NCBI GenBank assembly: GCA_035531755.1
Contig: DATKSK010000041.1
Coordinates: forward strand, 1 to 62,981
Source: Acidimicrobiales bacterium
GTDB lineage: Bacteria; Actinomycetota; Acidimicrobiia; Acidimicrobiales; UBA8190
Length of the DNA: 62,981 nt
Direction of reading: 5' to 3'
Shown here: positions 36,487-46,508 of the stretch, piece by piece
How positions within the stretch are numbered: position 1 is the stretch's first letter
Layout: the number at the start of each line of letters is the position of its first letter
Position numbers and translations under genes: made by a program
The notes under the pieces: generated by a model
What the model was told of the DNA's origin: nothing
Database searches by the model: none
Seen by the model: only the letters and a program-made list of their open reading frames with translations

Positions 36487-39225
36487 ATGACGGTGCCCCA
36501 GGCGGTGGAGGCCCTCGCCGAGCGTTCGGCCGCGCCCGACGCCGCTCTCGCCGTCCTGCGACGGCTCGCCGAGGAGCGCGCCGGGGTCGTCGAGGACATG
36601 GCGTCACCGGCGGGCCCGACCGCCCGGGCGGTCGCGCTGGTGCGCGTGGTGGGCGCCAGCAATTCCCTGGGCCGGCTGTGCGTGGCGGACCCCGACGCCC
36701 TCGACGTCCTCGACGCGCTGGACCGGCCGGGCCCCGTCGACGCGTCGAGCCCCGAGGCCCTGGCCCGCTCCAAGCGCCTGGAGCTGTTGCGCATCGCGGC
36801 GCGCGACCTGCTCGGCATGGACTCGCTCGACGCCGTCGGGACGGCGCTGGCCGACCTCGCCCAGGACGTCCTGCAGGCGGCGGTGACCCTCGCCCTCGAC
36901 GAACCGGCCGCTGACGGCACGACACTCGCCCTGATCGGCATGGGCAAGCTCGGTGGCCGCGAGCTCAACTACGCCAGCGACGTCGACGTGCTGTTCGTCA
37001 CGCGGCGCGGCCCCGACGAGGACGTGGCGCGCCGCGTCCTGCGGATCGCCCGGCTGTCGTTCCGCGTCGACGCCGACCTGCGACCCGAGGGCCGCGCCGG
37101 CCCACTCACCCGGTCGCTCGACGGCTACCGCTCCTACTGGGACCGGTGGGCCGCCACCTGGGAGTTCCAGGCACTGCTGAAGGCCCGCGCCGTGGCCGGC
37201 GACGCCGGGCTCGGCGGCGAGTTCGAGCGCGCCGCCCACGAGCAGGTCTGGGGACGGAACTACAGCGCCGACGAGATCGCGGCGGTCCGGTCGATGAAGG
37301 CGCGCGCCGAGGGGCTGGTCGCCGGCCGCGGCCTCACCGGACGCGAGATCAAGCGCGGTCCGGGCGGGATCCGCGACATCGAATTCGCCGTACAGCTGCT
37401 GCAATTGGTGCACGGCCGCAACGACCCCGGCATCCGGGACCGCTCGACCCTCGGGGCGCTCGACGACCTGGCCGACGCCGGCTACGTGGCCCGGGGGGAC
37501 GCCACCGTGCTGGCCCGCGCCTACCGGTTCCTGCGCACCGTCGAGCACCGGCTCCAGCTCGTCGAGGAGGAGCAGACCCATTCGGTCCCCGCCGATCCTG
37601 TCGCCCGCCGACGGTTGGCGCTCGTCATGGGGTTCGAGGACGATCCCTCGGCACCCGCCGTGGCGCGGTTCGACGACGAGCTGCGCCGGTGCCAGCGCGA
37701 CGTCCGGGCGATCCACGAGCGGCTCTTCTTCCGCCCCCTGCTCGAGGCGTTCGCCACCGTGGAGACCACCGGCGAGGACGGCGGGGTGGGAACGGTCATG
37801 TCGGCCGACGCCGTGGCCCGGCGACTCGACGCCTTCGGCTTCGCCGACGTGGCCCGCACCCGCGCCGCCGTCGAGGAACTGGCGGGCGGCCTGACGCGCA
37901 GCTCGCGGCTCATGGCCCAGTTGCTGCCGCTGCTGCTCGACTGGCTGTCGCTCGCGCCCGACCCCGACCTCGGCCTCCTGGGGCTGCGCAACCTGACCCT
38001 CGGCGCCCACCAGCGGTCGCTGGTCGTCTCCACCTTCCGGGAGTCCTCGGAGGCCGCCCGGCGCCTGTGCCTGTTGCTCGGGTCGAGCCTGATCCTCGCC
38101 GAGGCCATCGAGCGCAACCCCGAGCTGATCGCCACCATCGGCGACGACGAGGCGCTGGCCCCGACACCGCGCCCGGTGCTCGTGGCCGAGGCCGGGGAGC
38201 GCCTGCGTCGCGACGACGACGAGACGTGGCGCCGGGCCCAGCTGGTGCGCATCCGCCAGGACCAGCACGTGCGCATCGCCGCGCGCGACCTGCTCGACGT
38301 GGCCGACATCGTCGCCACCGGCCAGGCGCTGGCCGAACTGGGCGAGGCGCTCCTCGAGGTCGCCCTCGAGGTGGTGCAACCCGACATGCCGTTCTCGATC
38401 GTGGGCATGGGCCGCCTCGGCGGTGGCGAGATGGCCTATGCCAGCGACCTCGACGTGCTGCTCGTCTACGACGGCGCCGGGGACGCGGCCGGGGAGACCG
38501 TGGCCGAGGCACTGCTGCGGTTCATGCACGGGCCGAGCCCGGCGCAGCGGGTGGCGGCCGTCGACCTCGGGCTGCGGCCCGAAGGCGGCCAGGGCCGCCT
38601 GGCGCGCGACCTCGACGGCTACGCCGCCTACTTCGAGCGCTGGGCCCAGACCTGGGAGCGCCAGGCCATGCTGCGCGCCCGGGTCGTCGCCGGCGACCGC
38701 GAGCTCGGGGCGCGCTTCATGGCGCTGGCACGCGACTTCGTGTGGGACCCACCGCTCACCGACGCCGACGTGGCCGCCATCCGTCGCATGAAGGCCCGCA
38801 TGGAGCGCGAGCGCATCCCGGCGCGCGACGACCCCCAATTCCATCTGAAGCTCGGGCGCGGGTCGCTGTCGGACGTGGAGTGGACGGTGCAGCTGCTGCA
38901 GCTGCGGCACGGCCTCGCCGAGACGAGCACCATGACCGCGCTCGAGGCCCTCGCGGCCGACGGTGCCCTGGCGCCCGCCGACGTCGACGCCCTGCGTGAC
39001 GCCTACCGCTTCTGCGAGCGGACCCGCAACCGCTGGCACCTGGTGGGCGCCCTCCCCGGCGGCACCTCGCCGGGCGACGCGCTCCCCACCCAGGCCCACC
39101 AGCTGTCCCGCCTCGCCCGGAGCCTGGGCACGACCCCGGCGCACCTGCGCGACGACTACCGCCGGGTCACGCGGCGGGCCCGCCGCGTGGTCGAGCGGGC
39201 CTTCTACGGCATCGAGGACGCCTGA
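36487..39225 (+). CDS. glnE: Bifunctional glutamine synthetase adenylyltransferase/adenylyl-removing enzyme
   Basis: A 912-residue enzyme that adds AMP to glutamine synthetase and removes it, tuning nitrogen assimilation. Two nucleotidyltransferase domains each carry the G-x-DxD signature: GMGKLGGRELNYASDVDVLF near residues 150-170 and GMGRLGGGEMAYASDLDVLL near 640-660, each followed by an RPEGRAG/RPEGGQG loop and a GlnD-like helical linker (GPGGIRDIEF; GRGSLSDVEW). ATG 36487 is preferred; the open frame extends far upstream through noncoding sequence. It is divergent from nadE. Confidence 0.95.
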   Translation: MTVPQAVEALAERSAAPDAALAVLRRLAEERAGVVEDMASPAGPTARAVALVRVVGASNSLGRLCVADPDALDVLDALDRPGPVDASSPEALARSKRLELLRIAARDLLGMDSLDAVGTALADLAQDVLQAAVTLALDEPAADGTTLALIGMGKLGGRELNYASDVDVLFVTRRGPDEDVARRVLRIARLSFRVDADLRPEGRAGPLTRSLDGYRSYWDRWAATWEFQALLKARAVAGDAGLGGEFERAAHEQVWGRNYSADEIAAVRSMKARAEGLVAGRGLTGREIKRGPGGIRDIEFAVQLLQLVHGRNDPGIRDRSTLGALDDLADAGYVARGDATVLARAYRFLRTVEHRLQLVEEEQTHSVPADPVARRRLALVMGFEDDPSAPAVARFDDELRRCQRDVRAIHERLFFRPLLEAFATVETTGEDGGVGTVMSADAVARRLDAFGFADVARTRAAVEELAGGLTRSSRLMAQLLPLLLDWLSLAPDPDLGLLGLRNLTLGAHQRSLVVSTFRESSEAARRLCLLLGSSLILAEAIERNPELIATIGDDEALAPTPRPVLVAEAGERLRRDDDETWRRAQLVRIRQDQHVRIAARDLLDVADIVATGQALAELGEALLEVALEVVQPDMPFSIVGMGRLGGGEMAYASDLDVLLVYDGAGDAAGETVAEALLRFMHGPSPAQRVAAVDLGLRPEGGQGRLARDLDGYAAYFERWAQTWERQAMLRARVVAGDRELGARFMALARDFVWDPPLTDADVAAIRRMKARMERERIPARDDPQFHLKLGRGSLSDVEWTVQLLQLRHGLAETSTMTALEALAADGALAPADVDALRDAYRFCERTRNRWHLVGALPGGTSPGDALPTQAHQLSRLARSLGTTPAHLRDDYRRVTRRARRVVERAFYGIEDA

Positions 39226-39319
39226 ACCCGGTCCCGGAGGGCACCCTGCGGACAGACGAGCGCACGGGTGCCGGCGTTAGCATGCGGACAGTGCAGACGT
39301 CAGGCCGGTCCTGAGCACC

Positions 39320-41251
39320 ATGGCGACCCGCAAGCAGGACGTCGAGCGTGCCCGCGACCCGGACGCCACGCCCGACGAGCTCGTGGGCGCGGTGCTCCGC
39401 CTCATGCCGGACGCTGCGCTGGTCGTGGACGCAGCGGGGCAGATCGTGGCGGCCAACCCCGGCGCCGAGGCCATGTTCGGCTACCCTCCCGGCGCGCTGC
39501 AGGGGGTGGCGGTGGACGTCCTCGTCCCCGAGCGGCTCCGGGCCGGCCACGCCCGGCACCGGTCCTCGTACATGGCCAGCTCCAGCCAGCGCCCCATGGG
39601 GGCGGCCGTCGAGCTGTGGGCCACGCGCCTCGACGGGACCGAGTTCCCCGTCGACATCAGCCTCGCCCCGCTCGGTATGCCCGAGCGGGCCCTGACGTTG
39701 GCCGCCGTGCGGGACCTGACGGGGCGGCGTGCCGAATGGGACGCGCAGGCGCGGCTGGCGGCCATCGTGTCGTCGACCGACGACGCCATCGTGTCGACCG
39801 ACCTGAACGGCACGATCACGAGCTGGAATCCCGGGGCCCAGCGCCTGCTCGGCTACCGCGCCGACGAGGTCATCGGCCGGCCGGTGTGGCGCCTGGTCCC
39901 CGAGGGGCTGCGCGCCGAGGTGGAGGAGCAGATGGCCCGGGCGCGCGGGGGCGTGCACATCCCGACCCGCGACACCCTGCGCCTCGACAGGCACGGGGGC
40001 CAGGTGGAGGTGGCCGAGTCCCTGTCGCTCGTGCGTGACCCGTCGGGCCGGCCCACCGGGATGTCGGCGGTGATGCGCGACATCTCCGTGCGCAAGCGCG
40101 CCGAGCGCGAGCTGCGCCGCCTCCTCGTCGACGGCCAGCGCCGCGAACGCTGGCTGGGCGCCATCTCCGAGGTCCGGTTGTCGATGCTCGGCGGGGGCGA
40201 CCTCGACGAGTGGCTGGCGCTGATCGCCCGGCGGGTGTCCGAGCTCGCCGACGCCGACGGCATCACCGTCAGCGTGGTCGCCGACGACGACACCATGCTC
40301 GAGGTGATCGCCGCCCACGGGGCGCCCGTCGAGGAGTACCGGGGCGACCTCGTCCCCCTGGAGGGCTCGCTGCAGGGCCGGGTGTTCACGTCCAACCGCT
40401 CCATCGCGATCGACGACCCGTCGGCCGCCATCGGCATCGACCAGGGCCTCGCCGCCTCCCGCGGCATCGGGCCCATCCTCGTGGCCCCCATCGACACGGC
40501 CCACGGGGTCGGCGGCGTCCTCGGTGTGGTGCGCCTCGCCGGCAACGCCCCCTTCAGCCCCGAGGAGATCCGCGTCGTGGAGAGCTTCGGCCAGCAGGCC
40601 GGGCTCGCCATCGAGCTCGACCGCGCCCAGTCCGACCGGGAGCAGCTCGCCCTCATCGGTGACCGCGAGCGCATCGCCCGGGACCTCCACGACCACGTCA
40701 TCCAGCGGCTCTTCGCCGTCGGCATGTCGCTGCAGGCCGCCACGCACTCGATCACCGACCCCGCCGTGCTCGACCGGATCGGCGAGTCCGTCGAGGAGCT
40801 CGACGCCACCATCCGCGACGTGCGCTCGACCATCTTCTCGCTGTCACTGCGGGCCACCGAGAAGGGCGAAGCGAGCGCCCGCTCGCGCATCCTCGACGTG
40901 GCCGCAGCCGCGGTCCCCGCCCTGGGCTTCCAGCCCCGCCTGCAATTCGACGGCCCCGTGGACACCAAGGTCTCCCAGGAGCTCGTCCCCGACGTGCTGG
41001 CGGTCGTGCGCGAGGCGCTGTCCAACACGGCGCGCCACGCCAACGCCACCCGGGTCGAGGTCCGTGTCGACGCCCACGACGAGCTGTCGATCACCATCAC
41101 CGACGACGGCGACGGCATCGGGGACACCACCCGGTCGAGCGGCCTCGCCAACCTCCGGACCCGCGCCGAGGCGCGCGGCGGCTCGATGACGGTCGGGCCC
41201 GCTGACGAGCGGGGGACACGGCTGCGCTGGCGGGTGCCGTTCGCACCCTGA
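39320..41251 (+). CDS. PAS-PAS-GAF sensor histidine kinase (NarL-type, HisKA_3)
   Basis: A 643-residue soluble kinase. Two PAS domains (about residues 20-140 and 145-265; AANPGAEAMFGYPPGAL, SWNPGAQRLLGYRADEV), one GAF domain (about 290-440) and a HisKA_3 domain with the phospho-acceptor His in RDLHDHVIQRLFAVGM precede the HATPase_c domain (EALSNTARHANATR, DDGDGIG). The layout resembles DevS/DosT-type redox or gas sensors, though I cannot see a heme ligand for certain. No response regulator is adjacent, so it is an orphan here. TAGCAT near 39278 may be its -10 element. Confidence 0.93.
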   Translation: MATRKQDVERARDPDATPDELVGAVLRLMPDAALVVDAAGQIVAANPGAEAMFGYPPGALQGVAVDVLVPERLRAGHARHRSSYMASSSQRPMGAAVELWATRLDGTEFPVDISLAPLGMPERALTLAAVRDLTGRRAEWDAQARLAAIVSSTDDAIVSTDLNGTITSWNPGAQRLLGYRADEVIGRPVWRLVPEGLRAEVEEQMARARGGVHIPTRDTLRLDRHGGQVEVAESLSLVRDPSGRPTGMSAVMRDISVRKRAERELRRLLVDGQRRERWLGAISEVRLSMLGGGDLDEWLALIARRVSELADADGITVSVVADDDTMLEVIAAHGAPVEEYRGDLVPLEGSLQGRVFTSNRSIAIDDPSAAIGIDQGLAASRGIGPILVAPIDTAHGVGGVLGVVRLAGNAPFSPEEIRVVESFGQQAGLAIELDRAQSDREQLALIGDRERIARDLHDHVIQRLFAVGMSLQAATHSITDPAVLDRIGESVEELDATIRDVRSTIFSLSLRATEKGEASARSRILDVAAAAVPALGFQPRLQFDGPVDTKVSQELVPDVLAVVREALSNTARHANATRVEVRVDAHDELSITITDDGDGIGDTTRSSGLANLRTRAEARGGSMTVGPADERGTRLRWRVPFAP

Positions 41252-41256
41252 CCCGA

Positions 41257-41278
41257 GGGGTGCGCCGCCGCGCGCCCC
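41257..41278. terminator. Stem-loop between convergent kinase genes
   Basis: GGGGTGCGC and GCGCGCCCC can form a 9-bp stem with one G-U pair around CGCC in the 46-bp gap between the converging histidine kinase and kdpD-N genes. It is a plausible bidirectional terminator without a clear U-run. Confidence 0.5.
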
Positions 41279-41297
41279 CGAGAGCACCGCCTGGCCG

Positions 41298-42491
41298 CTA
41301 CTCGGCCGGCTCGGGCACCTCCGCCAGGTCCACGTCGCGCCGGGCGATGACGTGGACGTCGACGTCGCAGTCGGCCGCGAAGCGCAGCACGCGCTGGACC
41401 ACCGACCCCTTGGTGAGCTCCTCCCAGCGGCTCCGACGGCTCGAGCCCATGACGATCTGGGTGACTTGGTTCTCACGGGCGAAGTCGACCAGGGCGCGCG
41501 CCGGGTCGTCGCGGTTCAGCTCGTGCCACTCGGCGCCGAGGTCGTCGACCAGCTGGTGCAGCGCCTCGAGGGCGGGCCCGCCCCGGCGGCTCTGCTCGGC
41601 CGCCACGATGTGCACGGCGTGCAGGTCGGCCTTGGTCCGGGCCGCGATGCGCGCCGCACGACGGATGACGGCGTCGGTGCCGTGCGCCCCGGTGACCGCC
41701 ACCATGATGCGCTCCCTCGTCTCCCAGACGGCGTCGGGGTGGCGCTCGTGGAGGTAGGCGAGCAGCTCGTCCTCGGTCTGGTCGGCCACGAAGCGCAGCG
41801 CCAACTCTCGCAGCGCCACCAGGTTCTCGGTGCGGAAGAAGTGCGTGAGCGCCTCGGGCACCTTCTCGGCCGGATAGATGTTGCCGTGCACCATCCGCCG
41901 CCGCAGCGCCTCGGGTGAGGAGTCGATGAGCTCGAGCTGGTCGGCGCGACGCACGACCCAGTCGGGCACGCGCTCGCGCACCCGGGTGGCCGTCATGCGC
42001 TCCACGGCGTCGGCGATGCTCTCGAGGTGCTGCACGTTGACGGTGGTGATCACGGCGATCCCGGCGTCGAGCAGCTCGATGACGTCCTGCCAGCGCTTGT
42101 CGTTGCGCCCCGAGCCCGGGACGTTCGTGTGGGCGAGCTCGTCCACCAGTGCCAGGGCGGGCGTGCGGGCCAGGACGGCGTCGACGTCCATCTCCTCGAA
42201 CTGGGTGCCGCGGTAGGAGACCACCCGGCGGGGCACCACCTCCAGGTCGCGGATGAGCTCGGCGGTCCGGGGGCGCCCGTGGGTCTCGACGAAGCCGACG
42301 ACGACGTCCGCGCCGCGGCGGTGGCGCCGCCACCCCTCGTCGAGCATGGCGAAGGTCTTCCCCACACCCGCTGCGGCGCCCAGGTAGATGCGGAACCGGC
42401 CCGTGGGGCCCACGGCGTCGGGCTCGACCGCCTCGCCACCCGTCCGTCGTCCGGCGTGCCCGGGGTGGGACCGGTCCGCCTCGTCGCTCAT
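41298..42491 (-). CDS. KdpD cytosolic sensor domain with universal-stress domain (split KdpD)
   Basis: A 397-residue soluble protein equal to the N-terminal half of KdpD. The KdpD domain (about residues 30-240) has Walker A YLGAAAGVGKTFAMLDEG and Walker B-like ALALVDELAHTNVPGS. The UspA-like domain (about 265-385) has IMVAVTGAHGTDAVIRRA and QIVMGSSRRSRWEEL. The membrane and kinase half is encoded by the divergent gene at 42669. It probably senses K+ status or c-di-AMP and docks on that kinase. CACAAT sits 6 bases before the ATG, suggesting leaderless translation. Confidence 0.9.
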   Translation of the reverse strand: MSDEADRSHPGHAGRRTGGEAVEPDAVGPTGRFRIYLGAAAGVGKTFAMLDEGWRRHRRGADVVVGFVETHGRPRTAELIRDLEVVPRRVVSYRGTQFEEMDVDAVLARTPALALVDELAHTNVPGSGRNDKRWQDVIELLDAGIAVITTVNVQHLESIADAVERMTATRVRERVPDWVVRRADQLELIDSSPEALRRRMVHGNIYPAEKVPEALTHFFRTENLVALRELALRFVADQTEDELLAYLHERHPDAVWETRERIMVAVTGAHGTDAVIRRAARIAARTKADLHAVHIVAAEQSRRGGPALEALHQLVDDLGAEWHELNRDDPARALVDFARENQVTQIVMGSSRRSRWEELTKGSVVQRVLRFAADCDVDVHVIARRDVDLAEVPEPAE

Positions 42492-42525
42492 CGGCCCATT
42501 GTGCCCGGTGCCCGGCCCGTGCTGC

Positions 42526-42630
42526 GCCGGTTCACGGGCAGCCGGTTCACGGGCAGCCGGTTCGCGGGCAGCCGGTTCGCGGGCAGCCGGTGCGCGGGGA
42601 GCCGGTGCGCGGGGAGCCGGTGCGCGGCGC
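42526..42630. repeat. Seven 15-bp tandem repeats between the divergent kdpD halves
   Basis: Seven head-to-tail units of gccggttcacgggca and variants (ttcacggg, ttcgcggg, tgcgcggg) fill 42526-42630 in the 177-bp divergent promoter region. Drift is progressive from left to right. The array separates the two start regions and could affect spacing or supply binding sites. Confidence 0.92.
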
Positions 42631-42668
42631 CGGTAACGTGGACGGTCGAGGGGCAGAAGGTAGGACCG

Positions 42669-44156
42669 ATGGGCACGACACGGCGCGCGGTGATGGGCTC
42701 GATCGCCGCGCTCGCCGTCATGGGGGTGCTCGTCGCCGTCATGGTGCCGCTGCGCAGCCACGTCAGCATCGCCACCACCGCCCTCGTCCTCGTGGTCCCG
42801 GTCGTAACCGGTGTGGTGGTGGGAGGGTTCGCGGCGGGCGTCGTCGGCGTGGTCACCGGCTTCCTCGTGTACGACCTGGTGTTCATCCCGCCCTATTACA
42901 CGCTGTCGGTGGGAGCCACGGAGAACTGGGTGGCACTGGGTGTGTACGCCGCGGTGATGGTGCTCGTGGCGAGTCTGGTTGCCCGCCTCGATGCCGCACG
43001 CGCCGAGGCCGGTCAGCGCGAGCAGGGTATCCAGCGCCTGTTCGAGCTCACCGACCTCCTCATCGAGGACCGGCCCCTACCCGAGGTGCTCGAGCTCATC
43101 GTGTCCACCGTCCACGACGCCTTCGGTCTGCGCAGCGTGGCCCTCGTCCTGCCCGTGGGGAGCAAGCTGGACGTCGTGGCGTCGGCCGGGGAGCCCATCT
43201 CCGACGCCGAGCTGCGCCGCGTGGCCCCGGCGCCCGGGGTCCCCACCAGCCTGGGCGCTGCGGGCGACGGGTCGCGCCACGACCGCGCCCAGACCGTGGC
43301 CCTCACGGCCACGGGCCGGCCGGTCGGCCTGCTGCGGATCCGCGGGGCCGCGCTCAGCCCGCACGAGCAGGAGCTGCTGCGGACGTTCACCAACCACATG
43401 GCCCTCACGCTCGAGCGCGCCCAACTGCGCGAGCAGGCCCTGCGCACCGAGCTGCTCGAGGAGGTCGACCGCCTCCAGCGGGCGCTCGTGGGTGCGGTCT
43501 CGCACGACCTGCGCACCCCGCTGGCGACGATCAAGATGTCGGCGTCCACCATGCGCAACCCCGACGTCGAGGTCGCGCCCGAGCAGCGCGCCGAGCTGCT
43601 CGAGCTCATCGACTCCCAGGCGGACCGCCTCGACCGCCTCGTGACCAACCTGCTGGACCTGTCGAGGGTGCAGGCCGGCGCGCTCGAGCTGCGAAACCAG
43701 CCCATCGCCGTCGTCGACCTCGTCACCGAGGCGCGGCGCGGCCTCGGCCACGTCATGGACGACGCCGAGGTGACGCTGCGGATCCCCGCCGACCTGCCGC
43801 TCGTCGACGTGGACCATCTGCTCATCGGGCAGGTGCTCGCCAACCTCCTCGACAACGCCGTGCGCCACGCGCCGCGGGGCACCGCCGTCACGGTGTCGGC
43901 CGGGCGGCACGAGGACGGCCTCGTCCACGTCGTGGTGGAGGACAAGGGGCCGGGCATCCCCCGCGCCGAGCGCGCCAACGTCTTCCTGACGTTCACCCGG
44001 GGCGGGGCGAGCGGTGGGACCGGGGTGGGTCTCGCCATCGCCCGGGCCTTCGTCGCCGCCCACGGGCAGGACATCTGGGTGGAGGACGCGCCCGGCGGCG
44101 GGGCGCGCTTCATCTTCACCCTGCCGGTCGCGCCCGTCGCCGCCGTGGTCCCCTGA
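42669..44156 (+). CDS. kdpD: KdpD membrane histidine kinase half (DUF4118-GAF-HisKA-HATPase)
   Basis: A 495-residue sensor kinase lacking the cytosolic KdpD/Usp region. Three to four TM helices (about residues 10-105; SIAALAVMGVLVAVMVPL, VLVVPVVTGVVVGGFAAG, LGVYAAVMVLVASLVA) form the DUF4118 module. A GAF domain (about 135-250) is followed by HisKA with His in AVSHDLRTPLATIKM, the N box VLANLLDNAVRHAP and the G boxes DKGPGIPRAE and GTGVGLAIARAF. It phosphorylates KdpE, encoded immediately downstream with no gap. AGAAGG precedes the ATG. Confidence 0.92.
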   Translation: MGTTRRAVMGSIAALAVMGVLVAVMVPLRSHVSIATTALVLVVPVVTGVVVGGFAAGVVGVVTGFLVYDLVFIPPYYTLSVGATENWVALGVYAAVMVLVASLVARLDAARAEAGQREQGIQRLFELTDLLIEDRPLPEVLELIVSTVHDAFGLRSVALVLPVGSKLDVVASAGEPISDAELRRVAPAPGVPTSLGAAGDGSRHDRAQTVALTATGRPVGLLRIRGAALSPHEQELLRTFTNHMALTLERAQLREQALRTELLEEVDRLQRALVGAVSHDLRTPLATIKMSASTMRNPDVEVAPEQRAELLELIDSQADRLDRLVTNLLDLSRVQAGALELRNQPIAVVDLVTEARRGLGHVMDDAEVTLRIPADLPLVDVDHLLIGQVLANLLDNAVRHAPRGTAVTVSAGRHEDGLVHVVVEDKGPGIPRAERANVFLTFTRGGASGGTGVGLAIARAFVAAHGQDIWVEDAPGGGARFIFTLPVAPVAAVVP

Positions 44157-44843
<687 letters not shown>

Positions 44844-44846
44844 CCC

Positions 44847-44960
44847 GATCACACCCTCGCCGTTTCTCGTCACGGCACCCGATCACACCGTCCCCGTCTC
44901 CGTCCTCGTCACGGCGCGTCGATCACACCGTCCCCGTCTCCGTCCTCGTCACGGCGCGTC
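44847..44960. repeat. Two perfect 40-bp repeats plus one shorter degenerate copy
   Basis: Bases 44881-44920 and 44921-44960 are identical 40-mers beginning gatcacaccgtccccgtctc. A related 34-base copy lies at 44847-44880. The array fills the gap after kdpE, and its last 12 bases form the end of the second KdpD-domain gene. It may be a repeated transcription-end element between convergent genes. Confidence 0.93.
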
Positions 44961-45644
44961 GAGGAACGAGGAGGTCACGGGGGGAACCAGCAGGCCGCGG
45001 ATGTCGAGCCAGCGCGTCGCCAGGTCCCGCAGCGCGGCGAGGGTCGAGGCGTTGAACAGGCCGCCCAGCGCCGCAGCCGACGCCTCCGGGGCGACCACGC
45101 TCCCCTCCTCCACCCGCCGCCGGAGCACCTCGGGGCTGACGTCGACGAGGTCGATGCGGTCGGCCGAGGAGACGAAGGCGTCGGGCACCGTCTCGTGGGG
45201 GAGGACGCCGGTGATCCGCTCGATCGACGCCGAGAGGCTCTCGATGTGCATGACGTTCAGCGTCGTGATCACGCCGATCCCCACGGCGAGGAGCGCGTCG
45301 ACGTCCTGCCAGCGCTTCTCGCGCCGGGACCCGGGCACGTTGGTGTGGGCCAGCTCGTCGACGAGCACCACGGCCGGCCGGCGCGCTGTGATGCCGTCGG
45401 CGTCCATTTCGTCGAACGTCGAGCCGTGGTGCGCGACCGGCACGGGCGCCACCCGCTCGCAGGCGGAGAGCATGGCGCCGGTGTCGACCCGGCCGTGTGT
45501 CTCCACCCACCCCGCCACCACGTCGACCCCCGCCGAGGACAGGCGCCGCCCCTCGCTGAGCATGGCGTACGTCTTCCCCACGCCCGGTGCCGAGCCCAGG
45601 TAGACGTGCAAGGCACCCCGATCCCGGACGCGGGCCTCGGGCAT
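44949..45644 (-). CDS. Second stand-alone KdpD cytosolic domain protein
   Basis: A 231-residue protein made of the KdpD domain only, without the Usp part. Walker A is YLGSAPGVGKTYAMLSEG, Walker B-like is VVLVDELAHTNVPGSRREKR, and it keeps GVITTLNVMHIESL. It is the last gene of the kdpFABC operon, 1 bp after the OB-fold gene. It is a paralogue of 41298-42491 and may be an alternative regulator of the kinase half or of the pump itself. The C-terminal ten residues lie within a 40-bp repeat and may be recent. Confidence 0.9.
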   Translation of the reverse strand: MPEARVRDRGALHVYLGSAPGVGKTYAMLSEGRRLSSAGVDVVAGWVETHGRVDTGAMLSACERVAPVPVAHHGSTFDEMDADGITARRPAVVLVDELAHTNVPGSRREKRWQDVDALLAVGIGVITTLNVMHIESLSASIERITGVLPHETVPDAFVSSADRIDLVDVSPEVLRRRVEEGSVVAPEASAAALGGLFNASTLAALRDLATRWLDIRGLLVPPVTSSFLDAP

Positions 45645-45645
45645 C

Positions 45646-45960
45646 TCAGATCTCGAACCGGTAGACGGGATCCCACACGGTCGGCTCGGTCTCCCCGGTG
45701 AGCACCGTGCCCTCGACGGTGCAGCGCATCCCCTCCGCCAACCCGGGCAAAGGGTCGGGCCGGGTGAAGACGAGCGTCAGCCGGCCCGTGCCGTCGTCGA
45801 GCCGCGCCGTGCACGTCTGCACGCCGCGCCACCGCCGCATCTCGACGGTGCCCACCGTGCCGGTGACGACCACCCGGTGACGCGGCTCGGCGTCGGCGAC
45901 GCACCGGATGATGGGCCGGCCGCCCCAGGACTCGGGCGACGGCGGGAGGCTCCCGTTCAC
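45646..45960 (-). CDS. Small OB-fold protein in the kdp operon
   Basis: A 104-residue protein with a single OB-fold-like domain: RHRVVVTGTVGTVEMRRWRG, TARLDDGTGRLTLVFTRPDP and GMRCTVEGTVL. This pattern is strikingly like the C-terminal domain of the APC permease (27730-30147). GTG 45960 overlaps the kdpC stop (GTGA), so it is translated with the pump. It may bind nucleic acid or a nucleotide such as c-di-AMP; this is speculation. No other family feature is visible. Confidence 0.75.
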   Translation of the reverse strand: MNGSLPPSPESWGGRPIIRCVADAEPRHRVVVTGTVGTVEMRRWRGVQTCTARLDDGTGRLTLVFTRPDPLPGLAEGMRCTVEGTVLTGETEPTVWDPVYRFEI

Positions 45961-46508
45961 CGGAGGCGGGCGAGGGCTTCGTTCAGCTCCAGGACCGTGA
46001 CGTAGTCGGCGCCGAGGAAGCCGAGCTCCCGGGTGTGGACATGGGTGGCGACGAGCCGGCGCACCGTGGCCGGCGACAGGCCCCGGGCACCCGCCACCGC
46101 GTCGACCTGGGCGTAGGCGTCGGCCGGCGAGATGTCGGGGTCGACGAGGCTGCCCGAGGTGGTGACGAGGTCGTTGGTGGGCACGATGCCCTCCTTCTCG
46201 AGCACGCCGGCCTGCTTGGCCACCGCGTCGCGGACCGTCTTCGACCGCGGGCCACCCTGGAAGGTGCCCGACACCACGACCCCGCCGGGGCCGGTCGTCA
46301 CCACCGTGCCGTCGGGACGGCCCTGGAACCACTTGGGCCCGGACCAGGCCTGTCCGATGAGCGTCGAGCCGTCAGCGGTGAGCGAGCCGTCGGCCTGGTG
46401 CCTGAACAGCAGCTGAGACAGGCCCGTGCCGGCGAGCGGGTAGGCCAGGCCCACCAGGACGAGGAAGATGACCGAGAGGACCACCGAACGGCGGAGGTGG
46501 ACGAGCAT
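45957..46508 (-). CDS. kdpC: Potassium-transporting ATPase subunit C
   Basis: A 183-residue subunit with one N-terminal TM helix (VLSVIFLVLVGLAYPLAGTGLS) and an extracytoplasmic domain. QAWSGPKWFQGRPDG is the family's conserved start of the ectodomain. GSLVDPDISPADAYAQVDAV and HVHTRELGFLGADYVTVLELN close it. KdpC stabilises the KdpFAB complex and raises ATP affinity. The ATG overlaps the kdpB stop (TGATG). Confidence 0.95.
   Translation of the reverse strand: MLVHLRRSVVLSVIFLVLVGLAYPLAGTGLSQLLFRHQADGSLTADGSTLIGQAWSGPKWFQGRPDGTVVTTGPGGVVVSGTFQGGPRSKTVRDAVAKQAGVLEKEGIVPTNDLVTTSGSLVDPDISPADAYAQVDAVAGARGLSPATVRRLVATHVHTRELGFLGADYVTVLELNEALARLR

Noticed and set aside
42526-42630. Possible CRISPR array
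   Set aside because: The 15-bp units are directly adjacent without spacers and no cas gene is present.
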